NCBI GenBank assembly: GCA_017549665.1 | Contig: JAFYUD010000259.1 | Span: 1-14,333 of the forward strand | Reading direction: 5' to 3' | Source: Clostridia bacterium | Lineage (GTDB): Bacteria; Bacillota_A; Clostridia; Oscillospirales; Acutalibacteraceae | DNA: 14,333 nt | Part shown: piece by piece, positions 1-8,516 of the stretch | Position numbering within the stretch: position 1 is the stretch's first letter | Layout: each line of letters begins with the position of its first letter | Notes under the pieces: generated by a model | Databases searched by the model: none | What the model saw: only the letters and a program-made list of their open reading frames with translations | Told to the model about the DNA's origin: nothing | Position numbers and translations under genes: made by a program

Positions 1-27
1 GCATTCCTTTTTTGGGTGTTTTTACTA

Positions 28-56
28 TTGCGAATTTTATCGTTTAATAGTATTAT
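28..56 (+). promoter_or_regulatory. Sigma-A-type promoter of typA
   Basis: A -35 box TTGCGA (28-33, 4/6 matches to TTGACA) and a -10 box TATTAT (51-56, 5/6 matches to TATAAT) are separated by 17 bp. Transcription would start near 63, leaving a leader of about 27 bases before the typA start. The AT-rich context supports the call. Confidence 0.6.
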
Positions 57-89
57 ATTATCTGTAAAATTATCTCAGAGGGTGTTATT

Positions 90-1913
90 TTGAATACAGC
101 ACAAAATATAAGAAATATTGCAATTATCGCTCACGTTGACCACGGTAAGACAACACTTGTTGACCAGATGCTCCGTCAGAGCGGTACATTCAGAGAAAAT
201 GAACAGGTTGCAGAACGAGTAATGGACTCAAACGACCTTGAAAAAGAAAGAGGAATTACAATTCTTTCAAAAAACACCTCCGTTCATTTCGGAGATGTTA
301 AAATAAATATCATCGACACTCCCGGACATGCTGATTTCGGCGGTGAGGTTGAACGAATCATGACTATGGTAGACGGCGTACTTCTTCTTGTTGATGCATT
401 TGAAGGCTGTATGCCCCAGACACGTTTTGTTCTTTCAAAGGCTCTTGCACTCAAGAAAAAGCCTCTTGTTGTTATCAATAAGATTGACAGACCCGGCGCA
501 AGACCTGCTGAAGTTGTTGACGAAGTGCTTGACCTTTTCATTGAGCTTGGTGCAGATGATGATCAGATCGAATTCCCCGTTGTTTACGCATCAGCAAGAG
601 AAGGTTACGCATCCCTCAATTCAGATGACAGACAGGGCGACATGAAGCCTCTTCTTCAGGCTATTGTTGAAAATATAGATGCTCCCACAGGTGACGAAGA
701 GCAGCCCTTACAGCTTCTTTTCTCAAGCCTTGACTACGATGACTATGTAGGCAGAATCGGTGTCGGTAAGGTTGAACGAGGCAGAGTAAAAATGGGTCAG
801 AGCGTCGTAATCTGCAAGCAGGACGGCACTCAGCAGAATGTTAAGGTTTCAAGACTTTATCAGTTTGAAGGTCTCAGAAGAGCTGAAGTTGAAAATGCAA
901 AAGCAGGTGACATCGTTGCTGTTTCAGGTATCGAAGGTCTTAATATAGGTGAAACAATCTGTGCAACAGACTGTATTGAGCCTCTCCCCTTCGTAAAAAT
1001 CGACGAGCCTACCATTTCAATGAATTTCATTGTCAATGACAGCCCCTTTGCAGGACAGGAAGGCAAATTTGTCACTTCAAGAAATATCCGTGCAAGACTT
1101 TTCAAGGAAGTTGAAACAAACGTCAGCATGAGAGTTGAAGAAACTGAAAACACTGACACATTCAAGGTTTCAGGACGTGGTGAGCTTCATCTTTCAATCC
1201 TTATTGAAACAATGAGACGTCAAGGCTACGAATTTGCTGTTTCAAGACCTAAGGTTATCCTTAAAAAAGGTGACAACGGTGAAACGCTTGAGCCTATGGA
1301 GCTTCTTATCGTTGAAGTACCCGAAGCTTATGTTGGTGCAGTCATGGAAAAAATCGGTTCACGTAAAGGTGAGCTTGAAGACATGAGTATCCGTGACGGC
1401 GGCACGACACATCTTGAGTTCAAGATTCCTGCAAGAGGTCTTATCGGCTACAGAAGTGAATTCCTTACAGATACAAACGGTTACGGTGTTATGAATAACC
1501 TTTTCGCAGGCTATGAGCCCTTCAAGGGTGACATTCAGACACGTGACAGAGGATCAATCGTTGTTCACGAAACAGGTGAAAGTACAGCTTACGGCCTTTT
1601 CAACACTCAGGACAGAGGCAGACTTTTCATCGGCCCCGGCGTACCCGTTTATGAAGGTATGATATGCGGTGAATGCTCAAAGAATGAAGACATCGTATGC
1701 AACGTCTGCAAGAAAAAGCAGATGACAAACACACGAGCATCAGGCTCAGATGATGCACTCCGTCTTGTCCCCCACTCTACTCTCAGCCTTGAGCAGAGCA
1801 TGGAATTCTTAAGTGAAGACGAGCTTCTTGAAGTTACACCCAAGAGTCTGAGACTGAGAAAAATGGTTCTTTCAAAGGAATTAAGACTCAAGCAGCAGTA
1901 TAAAAAGAAATAA
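90..1913 (+). CDS. typA: Ribosome-associated translational GTPase TypA/BipA
   Basis: TypA (BipA) is a cytosolic translational GTPase of the EF-G family that binds the 70S ribosome and helps 50S assembly and stress adaptation. The 607 residues match the usual family length. The G domain shows the P-loop AHVDHGKTT (14-22), a switch region with RGITI (54-58), DTPGH (76-80) and NKID (130-133). EF-G-like domains follow, and a BipA-specific C-terminal domain contains the TNTRASGSDDA stretch (546-556). The start codon is TTG at 90, six bases after GAGGGTG (78-84). It has its own promoter and terminator, so it is monocistronic. One oddity is that residues 526-540 form CxxC-x7-CxxC in the C-terminal domain, where I recall mostly aliphatic or polar residues in the E. 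coli and Bacillus proteins. The identification is very secure. Confidence 0.97.
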   Translation: MNTAQNIRNIAIIAHVDHGKTTLVDQMLRQSGTFRENEQVAERVMDSNDLEKERGITILSKNTSVHFGDVKINIIDTPGHADFGGEVERIMTMVDGVLLLVDAFEGCMPQTRFVLSKALALKKKPLVVINKIDRPGARPAEVVDEVLDLFIELGADDDQIEFPVVYASAREGYASLNSDDRQGDMKPLLQAIVENIDAPTGDEEQPLQLLFSSLDYDDYVGRIGVGKVERGRVKMGQSVVICKQDGTQQNVKVSRLYQFEGLRRAEVENAKAGDIVAVSGIEGLNIGETICATDCIEPLPFVKIDEPTISMNFIVNDSPFAGQEGKFVTSRNIRARLFKEVETNVSMRVEETENTDTFKVSGRGELHLSILIETMRRQGYEFAVSRPKVILKKGDNGETLEPMELLIVEVPEAYVGAVMEKIGSRKGELEDMSIRDGGTTHLEFKIPARGLIGYRSEFLTDTNGYGVMNNLFAGYEPFKGDIQTRDRGSIVVHETGESTAYGLFNTQDRGRLFIGPGVPVYEGMICGECSKNEDIVCNVCKKKQMTNTRASGSDDALRLVPHSTLSLEQSMEFLSEDELLEVTPKSLRLRKMVLSKELRLKQQYKKK

Positions 1914-1919
1914 TATCAG

Positions 1920-1955
1920 AAGGGATTGTAAAAAAAATACAATCCCTTTTTTAAT
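1920..1955 (+). terminator. Rho-independent terminator of typA
   Basis: Arms AAGGGATTGTA (1920-1930) and TACAATCCCTT (1938-1948) pair perfectly around a seven-A loop and are followed by a T-rich run (about 1949-1958). It starts seven bases after the typA stop. Confidence 0.9.
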
Positions 1956-1996
1956 TTTACGGCAGATTCAGTAATTTTTCTGCGAATATATTAACG

Positions 1997-2008
1997 GAAT
2001 TGCAATTC
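1997..2008. repeat. 12-bp perfect palindrome before the sigma factor gene
   Basis: GAATTGCAATTC is its own reverse complement and ends six bases before the AAGGAGG of the sigma factor gene. It could be a small operator or part of the mRNA leader. No clear sigma-A promoter was found in 1956-2011, so the promoter of this operon remains unassigned. With only 12 bases in an AT-rich region, chance occurrence is possible. Confidence 0.3.
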
Positions 2009-2013
2009 ACGGG

Positions 2014-2020
2014 AAGGAGG
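2014..2020 (+). promoter_or_regulatory. Ribosome binding site that fixes the sigma factor start
   Basis: A perfect AAGGAGG lies six bases upstream of ATG 2027. It sits inside the longer reading frame that opens at TTG 2000, so translation almost certainly starts at 2027 rather than 2000. Confidence 0.85.
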
Positions 2021-2026
2021 CAGAAT

Positions 2027-2584
2027 ATGACTCAGGAAGAAATACTTTCAACCATGCGCACAGATCCCGAAAAAGGAATGAGTACGGTTACCTGCCTGTA
2101 TACAGCACTTGTTTACAAGGTTGTGTGGGGCAAGCTTGCTTCTGTATGCACAAGCGAAGACATCGAAGAAACAGTCAGTGACGTATTTCTGGAATTTTAC
2201 AGAAAGCACGACAATGTAGACCTTTCAAAAGGCTCACTTTCAACATTTCTGATAACTCTTGCTCAAAGACGTGCTGTTGATGTATTCAGAAAAATCATCA
2301 GACAGAAAAACATTGACGAAATGCTTACAAAAGACCTTTCTGAGGCAGCTTTCACAACAGATGAAACGATTCTCAGACAGGAAGAAAGAAAAATTCTGCT
2401 TGAAAGTATACTGAAACTCGGCGAGCCTGACTCAACAATTATCTATCGCAAGTTTTTCTATGGTGAGACCTACTCCGAAATCGGAAATATTCTGGGGTTA
2501 AGCGAAAATGCCGTAAACAAACGCTATCTCAGGGCAATAGAAAAACTTGGTCTTATGATGAAAGGAGAGAATTCTTGTGATTGA
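2027..2584 (+). CDS. Sigma-70 family (ECF-like) RNA polymerase sigma factor
   Basis: This is a 185-residue two-domain sigma factor. Region 2 spans about residues 20-90, with the EDIEETVSDVFLEFYRK helix and the AQRRAVDVFRK segment used for -10 recognition. Region 4 spans about 118-176, with a helix-turn-helix in TYSEIGNILGLSENAVNKRY (149-168) for -35 recognition. Size and layout fit the ECF group. It would bind core polymerase in the cytosol and direct it to a small regulon. The ATG at 2027 is preferred over the in-frame TTG at 2000 because of the AAGGAGG at 2014-2020. The 3' end overlaps the next gene by 8 bases, which is typical of a sigma/anti-sigma pair. Which stimulus and regulon it serves cannot be told from the sequence. 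Confidence 0.92.
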   Translation: MTQEEILSTMRTDPEKGMSTVTCLYTALVYKVVWGKLASVCTSEDIEETVSDVFLEFYRKHDNVDLSKGSLSTFLITLAQRRAVDVFRKIIRQKNIDEMLTKDLSEAAFTTDETILRQEERKILLESILKLGEPDSTIIYRKFFYGETYSEIGNILGLSENAVNKRYLRAIEKLGLMMKGENSCD

Positions 2585-4268
2585 AAAAAAACTTGAAGCT
2601 CTGTTCAATGAGCTTAATGAAGACGAAATCAAAACTGTTGTAACCTCTGAAATCAACACAGAATGCGATATTGACCCGACAATCTACGCACGTATCACCG
2701 CAAATGTCAGCAAAAAGATTTCCCCTGCTGATATAGTCGTTGTATCGTCAAGAAAAAAACAAACCATGGGAAAGAGATTAAAAGCGATACTTGCAGCGGC
2801 GGCAATTTTTATAATACTGACTATCGGAGCAGGTGCGGCATATCAGTTTATGATTCCTGACGGACTCAACGAAGAGCTTGCCCTTAACGATATGCATATA
2901 AAAACTGTTGTTGACACCGAAAAAGCCGACGAAAACAGCGTAAGAACAATGCAGAAGACAGTCACCAGTAACGGCTATACGGTTACATTTGAAGCAATCG
3001 TTGACGGCTATGTAATTCGGCCTAAGTTTATAGAAAATCTCATGTGTTTCAGCACTACCGAAGAAATCAGAGAAGACAAAATCTATGCAGTTATGACTAT
3101 CACAAGAGATGACGGCAAGAGTGTTCTTGAGCCTGACGGATACATGCCCGCTTGCTTCTGCTGCGACGGATTTTCCTTTAATTTTGATATTCTTGTAAAG
3201 GGTTATGCCCCCAATTCAGCAATGTTCTCAAGGGGTCCGTGGTATCATGAAGAAAACAATATTCTGTATTACTTATGCGACATTTCTGATGCGGCAAAGT
3301 TTGCTGACCACGAGCTTTCAATCATCATATTTGATGAGCCGACACTTGACGGAACAATAGCACGTATGGATAAAAACGGTGATTTTTATATCGTTGACAC
3401 TTACGACAGAATGGCGGTAATATTTGATATTGACCTTGATGACTCTCTTGCTGACCCTGAGGCTGTCAGAAAGGATATGGAAGAAAGACCTTACATTTAT
3501 GAAACAAATCCTGATTATACCATAGCTGATGAAATGATCGCAAAGAACGAAGAGCTTAAAAAGGTTGATTTGTCCTATGCAATCGGAAATCACAGATGGT
3601 ACGGATGGAATCCCCTGCAGTTCGGTGACATCCCTTATTCAGAAACCTTCATTGAGCTTTTTGCAGACAAAGTTTCACTTACAGAAACAGATGTTGATAC
3701 ATTGAACAACTTTATATCTGAAGAGGAAATCAAATTTGATAAGGTAATAACAGCTGAGTTTGAAAGAATTGCAGGCAAGACTATGGATGAACTGACCGAT
3801 GAGGAATACATCGAAATCAGTGATGAAGTAAACGAATTTATCGATGCAAACAAAAAAATCAAAGCAGATCTTCTCAGAGAAAACTTTAATTTTGTAAAAC
3901 TCCCCGACGGAAGTGAGTATTGCTATATATATGATTTCATATTCCTTTACATCCCTGCAGGAAGTGAATACGCTCAGATTGTTATCGTGTATGGTGACGC
4001 TATTGTCATAAGCATTGAATGTACACTTGACAATCTGCGCAACAATCCATTCTGCAAGAATAGTGAAATTGATTACATGCTTCCGGGCGTAATGTATTCC
4101 TACTGGTACCTTTTCGGCACAGATGAGGACAGCAGTTATACAGCACTTTACAATGAAGAAGAATTAAAAAGTTATTATCAGACCTGTATAAGAAGTGAAC
4201 AGGATGCCATTTTCTACCTTATAAGCGAATTCACATATTTCGACGGAACTGTTGAAGTTCTGAGATAA
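2577..4268 (+). CDS. Single-pass membrane protein, probable anti-sigma factor/sensor
   Basis: This 563-residue protein starts with GTG at 2577, seven bases after AAAGGAGAG (2561-2569), and overlaps the sigma factor gene by 8 bases, so the two are translationally coupled. A cytosolic N-terminus of about 66 residues is followed by one membrane helix (about 68-89, rich in Ala/Ile) preceded by basic residues KKQTMGKR. A large acidic domain of about 470 residues is predicted outside the cell. The layout (short cytosolic arm, one helix, large exterior domain, next to an ECF-like sigma gene) is that of Firmicutes anti-sigma factors. The stretch NGYTVTFEAIVDG just after the helix resembles DUF4179-type proteins. 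No zinc-binding anti-sigma motif (HxxxCxxC) is visible. The anti-sigma role is inferred from context; the exterior domain is of unknown function. Confidence 0.8.
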   Translation: MIEKKLEALFNELNEDEIKTVVTSEINTECDIDPTIYARITANVSKKISPADIVVVSSRKKQTMGKRLKAILAAAAIFIILTIGAGAAYQFMIPDGLNEELALNDMHIKTVVDTEKADENSVRTMQKTVTSNGYTVTFEAIVDGYVIRPKFIENLMCFSTTEEIREDKIYAVMTITRDDGKSVLEPDGYMPACFCCDGFSFNFDILVKGYAPNSAMFSRGPWYHEENNILYYLCDISDAAKFADHELSIIIFDEPTLDGTIARMDKNGDFYIVDTYDRMAVIFDIDLDDSLADPEAVRKDMEERPYIYETNPDYTIADEMIAKNEELKKVDLSYAIGNHRWYGWNPLQFGDIPYSETFIELFADKVSLTETDVDTLNNFISEEEIKFDKVITAEFERIAGKTMDELTDEEYIEISDEVNEFIDANKKIKADLLRENFNFVKLPDGSEYCYIYDFIFLYIPAGSEYAQIVIVYGDAIVISIECTLDNLRNNPFCKNSEIDYMLPGVMYSYWYLFGTDEDSSYTALYNEEELKSYYQTCIRSEQDAIFYLISEFTYFDGTVEVLR

Positions 4269-4280
4269 TAAAACAATCCG

Positions 4281-4325
4281 AGAAATGGGCATTGCCGAAC
4301 GGCAGTGCTCATTTCTTTTTATTTT
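4281..4325 (+). terminator. Rho-independent terminator of the sigma/anti-sigma operon
   Basis: A 16-bp stem (4281-4296 with 4301-4316, including two G-T wobble pairs) with loop GAAC is followed by TTTTTATTTT. It lies 12 bases after the stop codon at 4266-4268. Confidence 0.9.
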
Positions 4326-4328
4326 CTA

Positions 4329-4357
4329 TTTACTTTAAACTGAATTTGTTTTATAAT
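4329..4357 (+). promoter_or_regulatory. Sigma-A-type promoter of the metallophosphoesterase gene
   Basis: A -35 box TTTACT (4329-4334, 4/6) and a perfect -10 box TATAAT (4352-4357) are separated by 17 bp. The predicted transcription start near 4364 gives a leader of about 23 bases. Confidence 0.65.
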
Positions 4358-4386
4358 CAATTCAGAAATTAAAAGGAGTTTTTATT

Positions 4387-5457
4387 ATGAGCTACATTCC
4401 CCATAAATTCTTATCAGCAAAGTTCAGAAGAGAAGCACCCGCTCCCCTTAAATTCGGTACTGACGGAAAATTCAGAATTCTGCATCTGACCGATATTCAT
4501 CAGGTCATGCCTGAAATGGATGATGAAGAGGACAGAAGAATTCCCGAAGCAAACGATATTGAAACTCAGCATGTTATTGAAACTCTTGTTTCTGAAACAA
4601 ATCCTGATCTTGTAGTATTCGGCGGTGACAACATAAGCGGTTACTGGGAAGAATTCACCTACGACCTTGTAAAGCAGACCATTGACAAAATCACAAAGCC
4701 CATACGTGACAGAAACATTCCGCTGTGCGTTGTTTTCGGCAACCACGACGGTGAAGCAGGCTTCCACACTGAATTTCAGATGATGCAGTACATGGAATAC
4801 CCCAACTGCCGTTCAAATCTCAACGACGAGAATGTTTACGGCTGCGGTAACTGCTGTGTGACAATCAAAAGCAGCAAATCAGACAAGGATGCATTTGCTG
4901 TCTGGCTGATGGATTCAAATGACTATCAGCTCAACAAGGAAGGCAAGCTTTCTTACGACTGCGTACATGATGACCAGATTGCTTGGTATGAGAAAAAGGC
5001 GGCTGAATTAAAGGAAGCCAACGACGGCAAGCCACTGCCCTCTGTACTTTTTCAGCATATTCCCGTACAGCAGGAGCTTGACGGCTTCAGTGAGGTTACT
5101 GCCAAAGATGATTACACATTTGAACGTGACGGCAAATATTTCAGATTCGGTCACAACATAATCGAAGGCAGAATCAGGGAATGCCCCTGTCCTCCGTATA
5201 TGGAAAATGACCACAGAAATCAGTTTGAAAGCTGGAAAAAGACAGGCGGTATGGTTGCTGCATTCTTCGGTCATGATCACATAAATGATTTTCATATCAA
5301 TATTGACGGCATCAATCTTTATCAGACTCTCGGCGCAGGCTACTGCACTTACGGAAAAGAAAGAGGCGGAAGGCTTATAATTCTTGACGAAAACAATCCG
5401 ACAGAAATTCATACCGAATCCCTCGAAGTAGAAAGAATAACAGATCTTGATATCTGA
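4387..5457 (+). CDS. Calcineurin-like metallophosphoesterase
   Basis: This is a 356-residue cytosolic phosphoesterase with all blocks of the calcineurin-like fold in order: LTDIH (34-38, metal ligands D36 and H38), GGDN (79-82, D81), GNHD (118-121, N119 and H120), FQHIP (222-226, H224) and GHDH (295-298, H296 and H298). These ligands hold a two-metal centre that hydrolyses phosphomono- or phosphodiesters. There is no signal peptide or membrane helix. The layout resembles the Dcr2-like branch of the superfamily rather than UDP-sugar hydrolases or nucleases, but the substrate cannot be read from the sequence. The start ATG follows AAAAGGAG (4371-4378). It appears monocistronic, with its own promoter and a hairpin after the stop. 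Confidence 0.9.
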   Translation: MSYIPHKFLSAKFRREAPAPLKFGTDGKFRILHLTDIHQVMPEMDDEEDRRIPEANDIETQHVIETLVSETNPDLVVFGGDNISGYWEEFTYDLVKQTIDKITKPIRDRNIPLCVVFGNHDGEAGFHTEFQMMQYMEYPNCRSNLNDENVYGCGNCCVTIKSSKSDKDAFAVWLMDSNDYQLNKEGKLSYDCVHDDQIAWYEKKAAELKEANDGKPLPSVLFQHIPVQQELDGFSEVTAKDDYTFERDGKYFRFGHNIIEGRIRECPCPPYMENDHRNQFESWKKTGGMVAAFFGHDHINDFHINIDGINLYQTLGAGYCTYGKERGGRLIILDENNPTEIHTESLEVERITDLDI

Positions 5458-5463
5458 CAAAAC

Positions 5464-5495
5464 AACGGCACCTTTAAAAGGTGTCGTTTATGTCA
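5464..5495 (+). terminator. Hairpin after the metallophosphoesterase gene, probable terminator
   Basis: AACGGCACCTT (5464-5474) pairs with AAGGTGTCGTT (5478-5488) around a three-base loop, with one G-T wobble. The following T-run is short and interrupted (TTTATGTCACATTTT), so termination may be leaky and some read-through into the small membrane protein gene is possible. Confidence 0.6.
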
Positions 5496-5537
5496 CATTT
5501 TATATTTAATGCACTGTTTATAGGACATTTAGTCATG

Positions 5538-5543
5538 TATACT
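5538..5543 (+). promoter_or_regulatory. Possible -10 box for the small membrane protein gene
   Basis: TATACT (5/6 to TATAAT) lies about 36 bases before the ATG at 5579. No convincing -35 hexamer is found at 16-18 bp spacing, so this is a weak call. Confidence 0.3.
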
Positions 5544-5578
5544 TAAGACAGAAAATAAATCTTAAGGAGAACTGAAAA

Positions 5579-5806
5579 ATGACTAAAAACACCTATACTG
5601 TAAATACAACAAAAGAAGATGCAAAAAGAAACTCAAGAAAGCTTCAGCTTATTATGCTTACTGCACTCTGCGTTGTAATTCTTATTGTATCATTCATGGC
5701 TTTTCTGAAAATTGAAAACAATCTTCACGCTTTGCTTATACTTTTAATCGGTACAGCCCTGAATGCATTCATTTTCATCAACGGAAAGCATCAGGCAAAC
5801 AGGTAA
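5579..5806 (+). CDS. Small two-helix membrane protein of unknown function
   Basis: This 75-residue protein has a hydrophilic N-terminus rich in Thr, Lys and Asn (1-20) and two predicted membrane helices, about 22-43 (LQLIMLTALCVVILIVSFM) and 50-67. They are joined by a short charged turn KIENN, and the tail is basic. Both ends are predicted to be cytosolic. The ATG is preceded by AAGGAGA (5564-5570) at good spacing, which supports real translation. I recognise no family. It is probably a single-gene unit ending at a shared terminator; nothing in the neighbourhood suggests a role. Confidence 0.75.
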   Translation: MTKNTYTVNTTKEDAKRNSRKLQLIMLTALCVVILIVSFMAFLKIENNLHALLILLIGTALNAFIFINGKHQANR

Positions 5807-5812
5807 AAAAAT

Positions 5813-5851
5813 ACGACGGCAGGAGTAATACTCTTACCGTCGTTATTTTTA
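5813..5851. terminator. Bidirectional terminator between convergent genes
   Basis: ACGACGG (5813-5819) pairs with CCGTCGT (5837-5843), and an inner stem AGGAGTA/TACTCTT continues it after one mismatch. On the plus strand TATTTTTA follows. On the minus strand the complement of the A-run at 5804-5811 supplies a T-run. It therefore serves both the plus-strand small membrane protein and the minus-strand operon ending in rubredoxin. Confidence 0.85.
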
Positions 5852-6007
5852 TTCTTCAGCACTGAAACTGTCTGTACCCACACCGCAGAGAGGACATTCA
5901 AAATCCTCGGGCAGGTCACTGAACTTTGTACCGGGCTTTATTCCGTTTTCGGGGTCACCCACCGCTTCGTCATAAACCCAACCGCAAACATCGCAAACAT
6001 ATTTCAT
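5849..6007 (-). CDS. Rubredoxin
   Basis: This is a complete 52-residue rubredoxin, the classic length. Residues 5-9 read CDVCG and 38-42 read CPLCG, giving the two CxxCG-type knuckles whose four cysteines (5, 8, 38, 41) bind one iron. [19 protein letters not shown] (9-27), with its aromatic residues and DP..GI..GT, is the family signature. The start ATG (6005-6007) follows AAGGAGG (complement of 6016-6022) by eight bases. The gene begins 17 bases after the flavodiiron protein gene in the same operon, and rubredoxin is the known electron donor to FprA-type flavodiiron proteins in clostridia. The likely role is therefore to pass electrons for O2 or NO reduction. Confidence 0.95.
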   Translation of the reverse strand: MKYVCDVCGWVYDEAVGDPENGIKPGTKFSDLPEDFECPLCGVGTDSFSAEE

Positions 6008-6024
6008 TGCGGATGCCTCCTTAT

Positions 6025-7176
6025 TCAGATAAGATTGTCGGCAAGTTCGTCAAGTTTCTGTTTGCTTTCAGGATTCATCGCAGATATAATTCTGACCTTA
6101 GGCTCGGCAAAAGTAAGATTCTTACTCTTTTCAAGCATACCGGTCATCACCTTTGTAGCAACAGGTGCCCAGCTTCCGTTTTCAAGGAATGCAACTGTCC
6201 TGTTCTTGTAGCTGCGCTCTGTAAGGTGATTTATAAACTCACGCATAAAGGGGAAAATATCTGAATTATAAGTTGTTGTTGCAAGTACAAGCTTGCTGTA
6301 TCTGAATGCATCTTCAACTGCCTCTGCCATATCACAACGAGCAAGGTCATTGACCACAACTTTTCTGCAGCCCTTTTCCCTGAGCTTTTCAGCAAGATAC
6401 ATAACAGCCTTTTTCGTATTACCGTAAACTGAAGTGTAGGCAATCATTACGCCTTCCTCTTCAGCCTCGTAGCTTGACCATGTATTGTAAAGATCAAGAT
6501 AATATACGAGATTTTCGTTAAGAACAGGTCCGTGAAGAGGACAGATAATGCTGATATCAAGCGCTGCAGCCTTTTTAAGAAGTGTCTGCACCTGAGCGCC
6601 GTATTTGCCAACAATTCCGAAGTAATATCTTCTCGCTTCGCAAGCCCAGTCTTCCTGAACATCAAGCGCACCGAATTTACCGAAGCCGTCAGCAGAAAAC
6701 AGCACCTTATCTGCACTGTCATAAGAAACGATTACCTCCGGCCAATGCACCATGGGAGCCGTTACAAATGTCAGTTCGTGCTTACCGAGAGAAAGCTTGT
6801 CTCCCTCACCTACAACAATCTGTCTGTCAGAAAAATCAATACCGAAAAAGCTGTTCATCATCTGAAATGCTCTGTCTGATGAAACAATTTTTGCATCAGG
6901 ATAAGCCTTTGTAAACTCAACAATATTTGCTGAATGATCAGGCTCCATGTGATGAATAATAAGATAATCGGGTACTCTGTCCCCTGTTGTATTCTTGATA
7001 TTATTCAGCCATTCCTGAGTAAATGCTGCATCAACAGTATCAGTAACTGCGATTTTTTCGTCCATGATAACATATGAGTTATATGACATACCGTTGGGCA
7101 CAACATACTGTCCCTCAAACAGGTCAACCTGATGATCATTGACACCGACATATTTAATATCGTCAGTTATAAACAT
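6025..7176 (-). CDS. fprA: A-type flavodiiron protein (FprA family)
   Basis: This 383-residue cytosolic enzyme reduces O2 to water (and/or NO to N2O), protecting anaerobes from oxidative or nitrosative stress. The N-terminal metallo-beta-lactamase-like domain carries all diiron ligands: H76-x-E78-x-D80-H81 (HMEPDH), H144 (VHWPE), D163 (SADGFG) and H215 (PLHGP). The C-terminal flavodoxin domain from about 243 begins with the FMN phosphate loop TSVYGNT (248-254). There is no fused rubredoxin domain, which fits the separate rubredoxin gene 17 bases downstream. The start ATG follows GGAGGA (complement of 7183-7188). It lies 21 bases after the fucosidase gene in the same operon. Confidence 0.96.
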   Translation of the reverse strand: MFITDDIKYVGVNDHQVDLFEGQYVVPNGMSYNSYVIMDEKIAVTDTVDAAFTQEWLNNIKNTTGDRVPDYLIIHHMEPDHSANIVEFTKAYPDAKIVSSDRAFQMMNSFFGIDFSDRQIVVGEGDKLSLGKHELTFVTAPMVHWPEVIVSYDSADKVLFSADGFGKFGALDVQEDWACEARRYYFGIVGKYGAQVQTLLKKAAALDISIICPLHGPVLNENLVYYLDLYNTWSSYEAEEEGVMIAYTSVYGNTKKAVMYLAEKLREKGCRKVVVNDLARCDMAEAVEDAFRYSKLVLATTTYNSDIFPFMREFINHLTERSYKNRTVAFLENGSWAPVATKVMTGMLEKSKNLTFAEPKVRIISAMNPESKQKLDELADNLI

Positions 7177-7197
7177 TTTTATTCCTCCGGAAATAAA

Positions 7198-8514
7198 TTA
7201 TTTCTCAATTTTTACAGTATAAACATATTCTGAGTCAATATCTTCGGGGCTGATGAAGCCGAAATTGACCTTAAGCTTTCCGTTGTCATTTTCAGCAGTA
7301 ATATCACCGTTGTAGCCGAGAAGTGAAACCTTCATACCGTCAGCATAATCAACATCATTGAGAGTTACACTGCCCATGGGATATTTGAGCATGAAAGCAT
7401 AAACTGTTTTGCTGTCCTTGCTTCTTGTATATTTGACATTTTCTGTTTTTGATTCAGCACAGTATCTGCGACTTGCATAAACTGCTTCACCGTTGACCTT
7501 GAGCCACTTACCCATCTGACGGAGTCTTTCTTCCATAATAACGGGAATTCTGCCGTCGTCTGTGGGTCCTATGTTAAGAAGGAAATTCTGACCCTTTGAA
7601 ATAAGGTCAACAAACATATCGATAAGAGCCTTGGGTGACAGATAATCATCAACTGTTTCAAATCTGTTCCAGCCGAAGGATGCACCGATACCTCTGCACT
7701 CCTCTGAAACTCTGTCAAGCTCCTGAATATTTTCAACATCTGTGTCAGGTGAGCCGACAAAGCCGTACTCTGTTGTAAGATTGCCGCCGAGTCTGCCACG
7801 TGTTTCTCTGCCCCATCTGTCATTGGGAACAATGTAATCCTTTACACTTGACTCATTATAAAGCCACTGTAAGAATTCTGTTGAATGCCATACTGAGCTG
7901 GGATGATCCCATTCACCGTCTGTGAAGAGAGTGTTGGGCTTATAATTTTCAATAAGCTCCTTGAGCATGGGGATAAGATGCTCAAGTGCATACTCCTCGG
8001 GATTTTTAAGGTAAAGAGGATGGAACCATTCATAAACTGAATGATACACACCGAATCTGACCTTTGTGCCCTGACAGGCATCACTGAGTTCCTTACAGAA
8101 ATCTCTGTGGGGACCTACATCAACACTGTTCCAGTTCCATGCATACTTTGATTTATAGAGGCAGAAGCCGTCATGATGCTTTGAAACAAGATTCATATAT
8201 CTTGCACCTGCATCCTCAAAAAGTGAGATCCAGTCCTTTGCATTGAAATTCTCTGCCTTGAACATATTTACAAAGTCATTATATTTGAAATCAGGACCGT
8301 ATGTCTTCTGATGATATTCATAATACTGCTTATCAACGGGTGATTCCTTTTCTGTGTCACAGTGACAGCCGTACCATTCTGAATAATGTCCCTTGGGTGC
8401 ATATGCAGGCACACTGTAAAGTCCCCAGTGAATGAAAATACCGAATTTTGCATCTTCAAACCATTCGGGTACAGGTCTTGAATTTATTGATTCCCAATTG
8501 TTTTCGTACTTCAT
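7198..8514 (-). CDS. Alpha-L-fucosidase, glycoside hydrolase family 29
   Basis: This 438-residue GH29 enzyme would remove terminal L-fucose by a retaining mechanism. Family blocks visible in order are WFEDAKFGIFIHWGLYSVPAY (18-38), SKHHDGFCLY (111-120), the nucleophile segment PNTLFTDGEW (193-202) with D199 as the expected nucleophile, and LLNIGPTDDGRIP. A C-terminal beta-rich part of about 90 residues follows. There is no signal peptide or anchor, so it should act in the cytosol on imported fucosylated oligosaccharides. No transporter or fucose catabolic gene is in the window. The ATG starts two bases after the trmB stop, and its GGAG ribosome binding site lies within the trmB 3' end, so translation is coupled. 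A carbohydrate gene inside a redox/tRNA-modification operon is unusual. Confidence 0.95.
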   Translation of the reverse strand: MKYENNWESINSRPVPEWFEDAKFGIFIHWGLYSVPAYAPKGHYSEWYGCHCDTEKESPVDKQYYEYHQKTYGPDFKYNDFVNMFKAENFNAKDWISLFEDAGARYMNLVSKHHDGFCLYKSKYAWNWNSVDVGPHRDFCKELSDACQGTKVRFGVYHSVYEWFHPLYLKNPEEYALEHLIPMLKELIENYKPNTLFTDGEWDHPSSVWHSTEFLQWLYNESSVKDYIVPNDRWGRETRGRLGGNLTTEYGFVGSPDTDVENIQELDRVSEECRGIGASFGWNRFETVDDYLSPKALIDMFVDLISKGQNFLLNIGPTDDGRIPVIMEERLRQMGKWLKVNGEAVYASRRYCAESKTENVKYTRSKDSKTVYAFMLKYPMGSVTLNDVDYADGMKVSLLGYNGDITAENDNGKLKVNFGFISPEDIDSEYVYTVKIEK

Positions 8515-8516
8515 GA

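Noticed and set aside
1..27. End of an upstream gene or terminator at the window start
   Set aside because: Only a T-rich run is visible; no stem or reading frame can be supported.
1962..1983. Short inverted repeat GCAGA...TCTGC after the typA terminator
   Set aside because: It has a five-base stem with a 12-base loop and no T-run; not distinguishable from chance.
2000..2026. Upstream TTG start adding nine residues to the sigma factor
   Set aside because: The nine codons run through the AAGGAGG that serves ATG 2027, so this stretch is the leader and not coding.
5926..6264. Plus-strand reading frame of 112 codons
   Set aside because: It is a shadow of rubredoxin and the end of the flavodiiron gene on the opposite strand, whose motifs are unambiguous.
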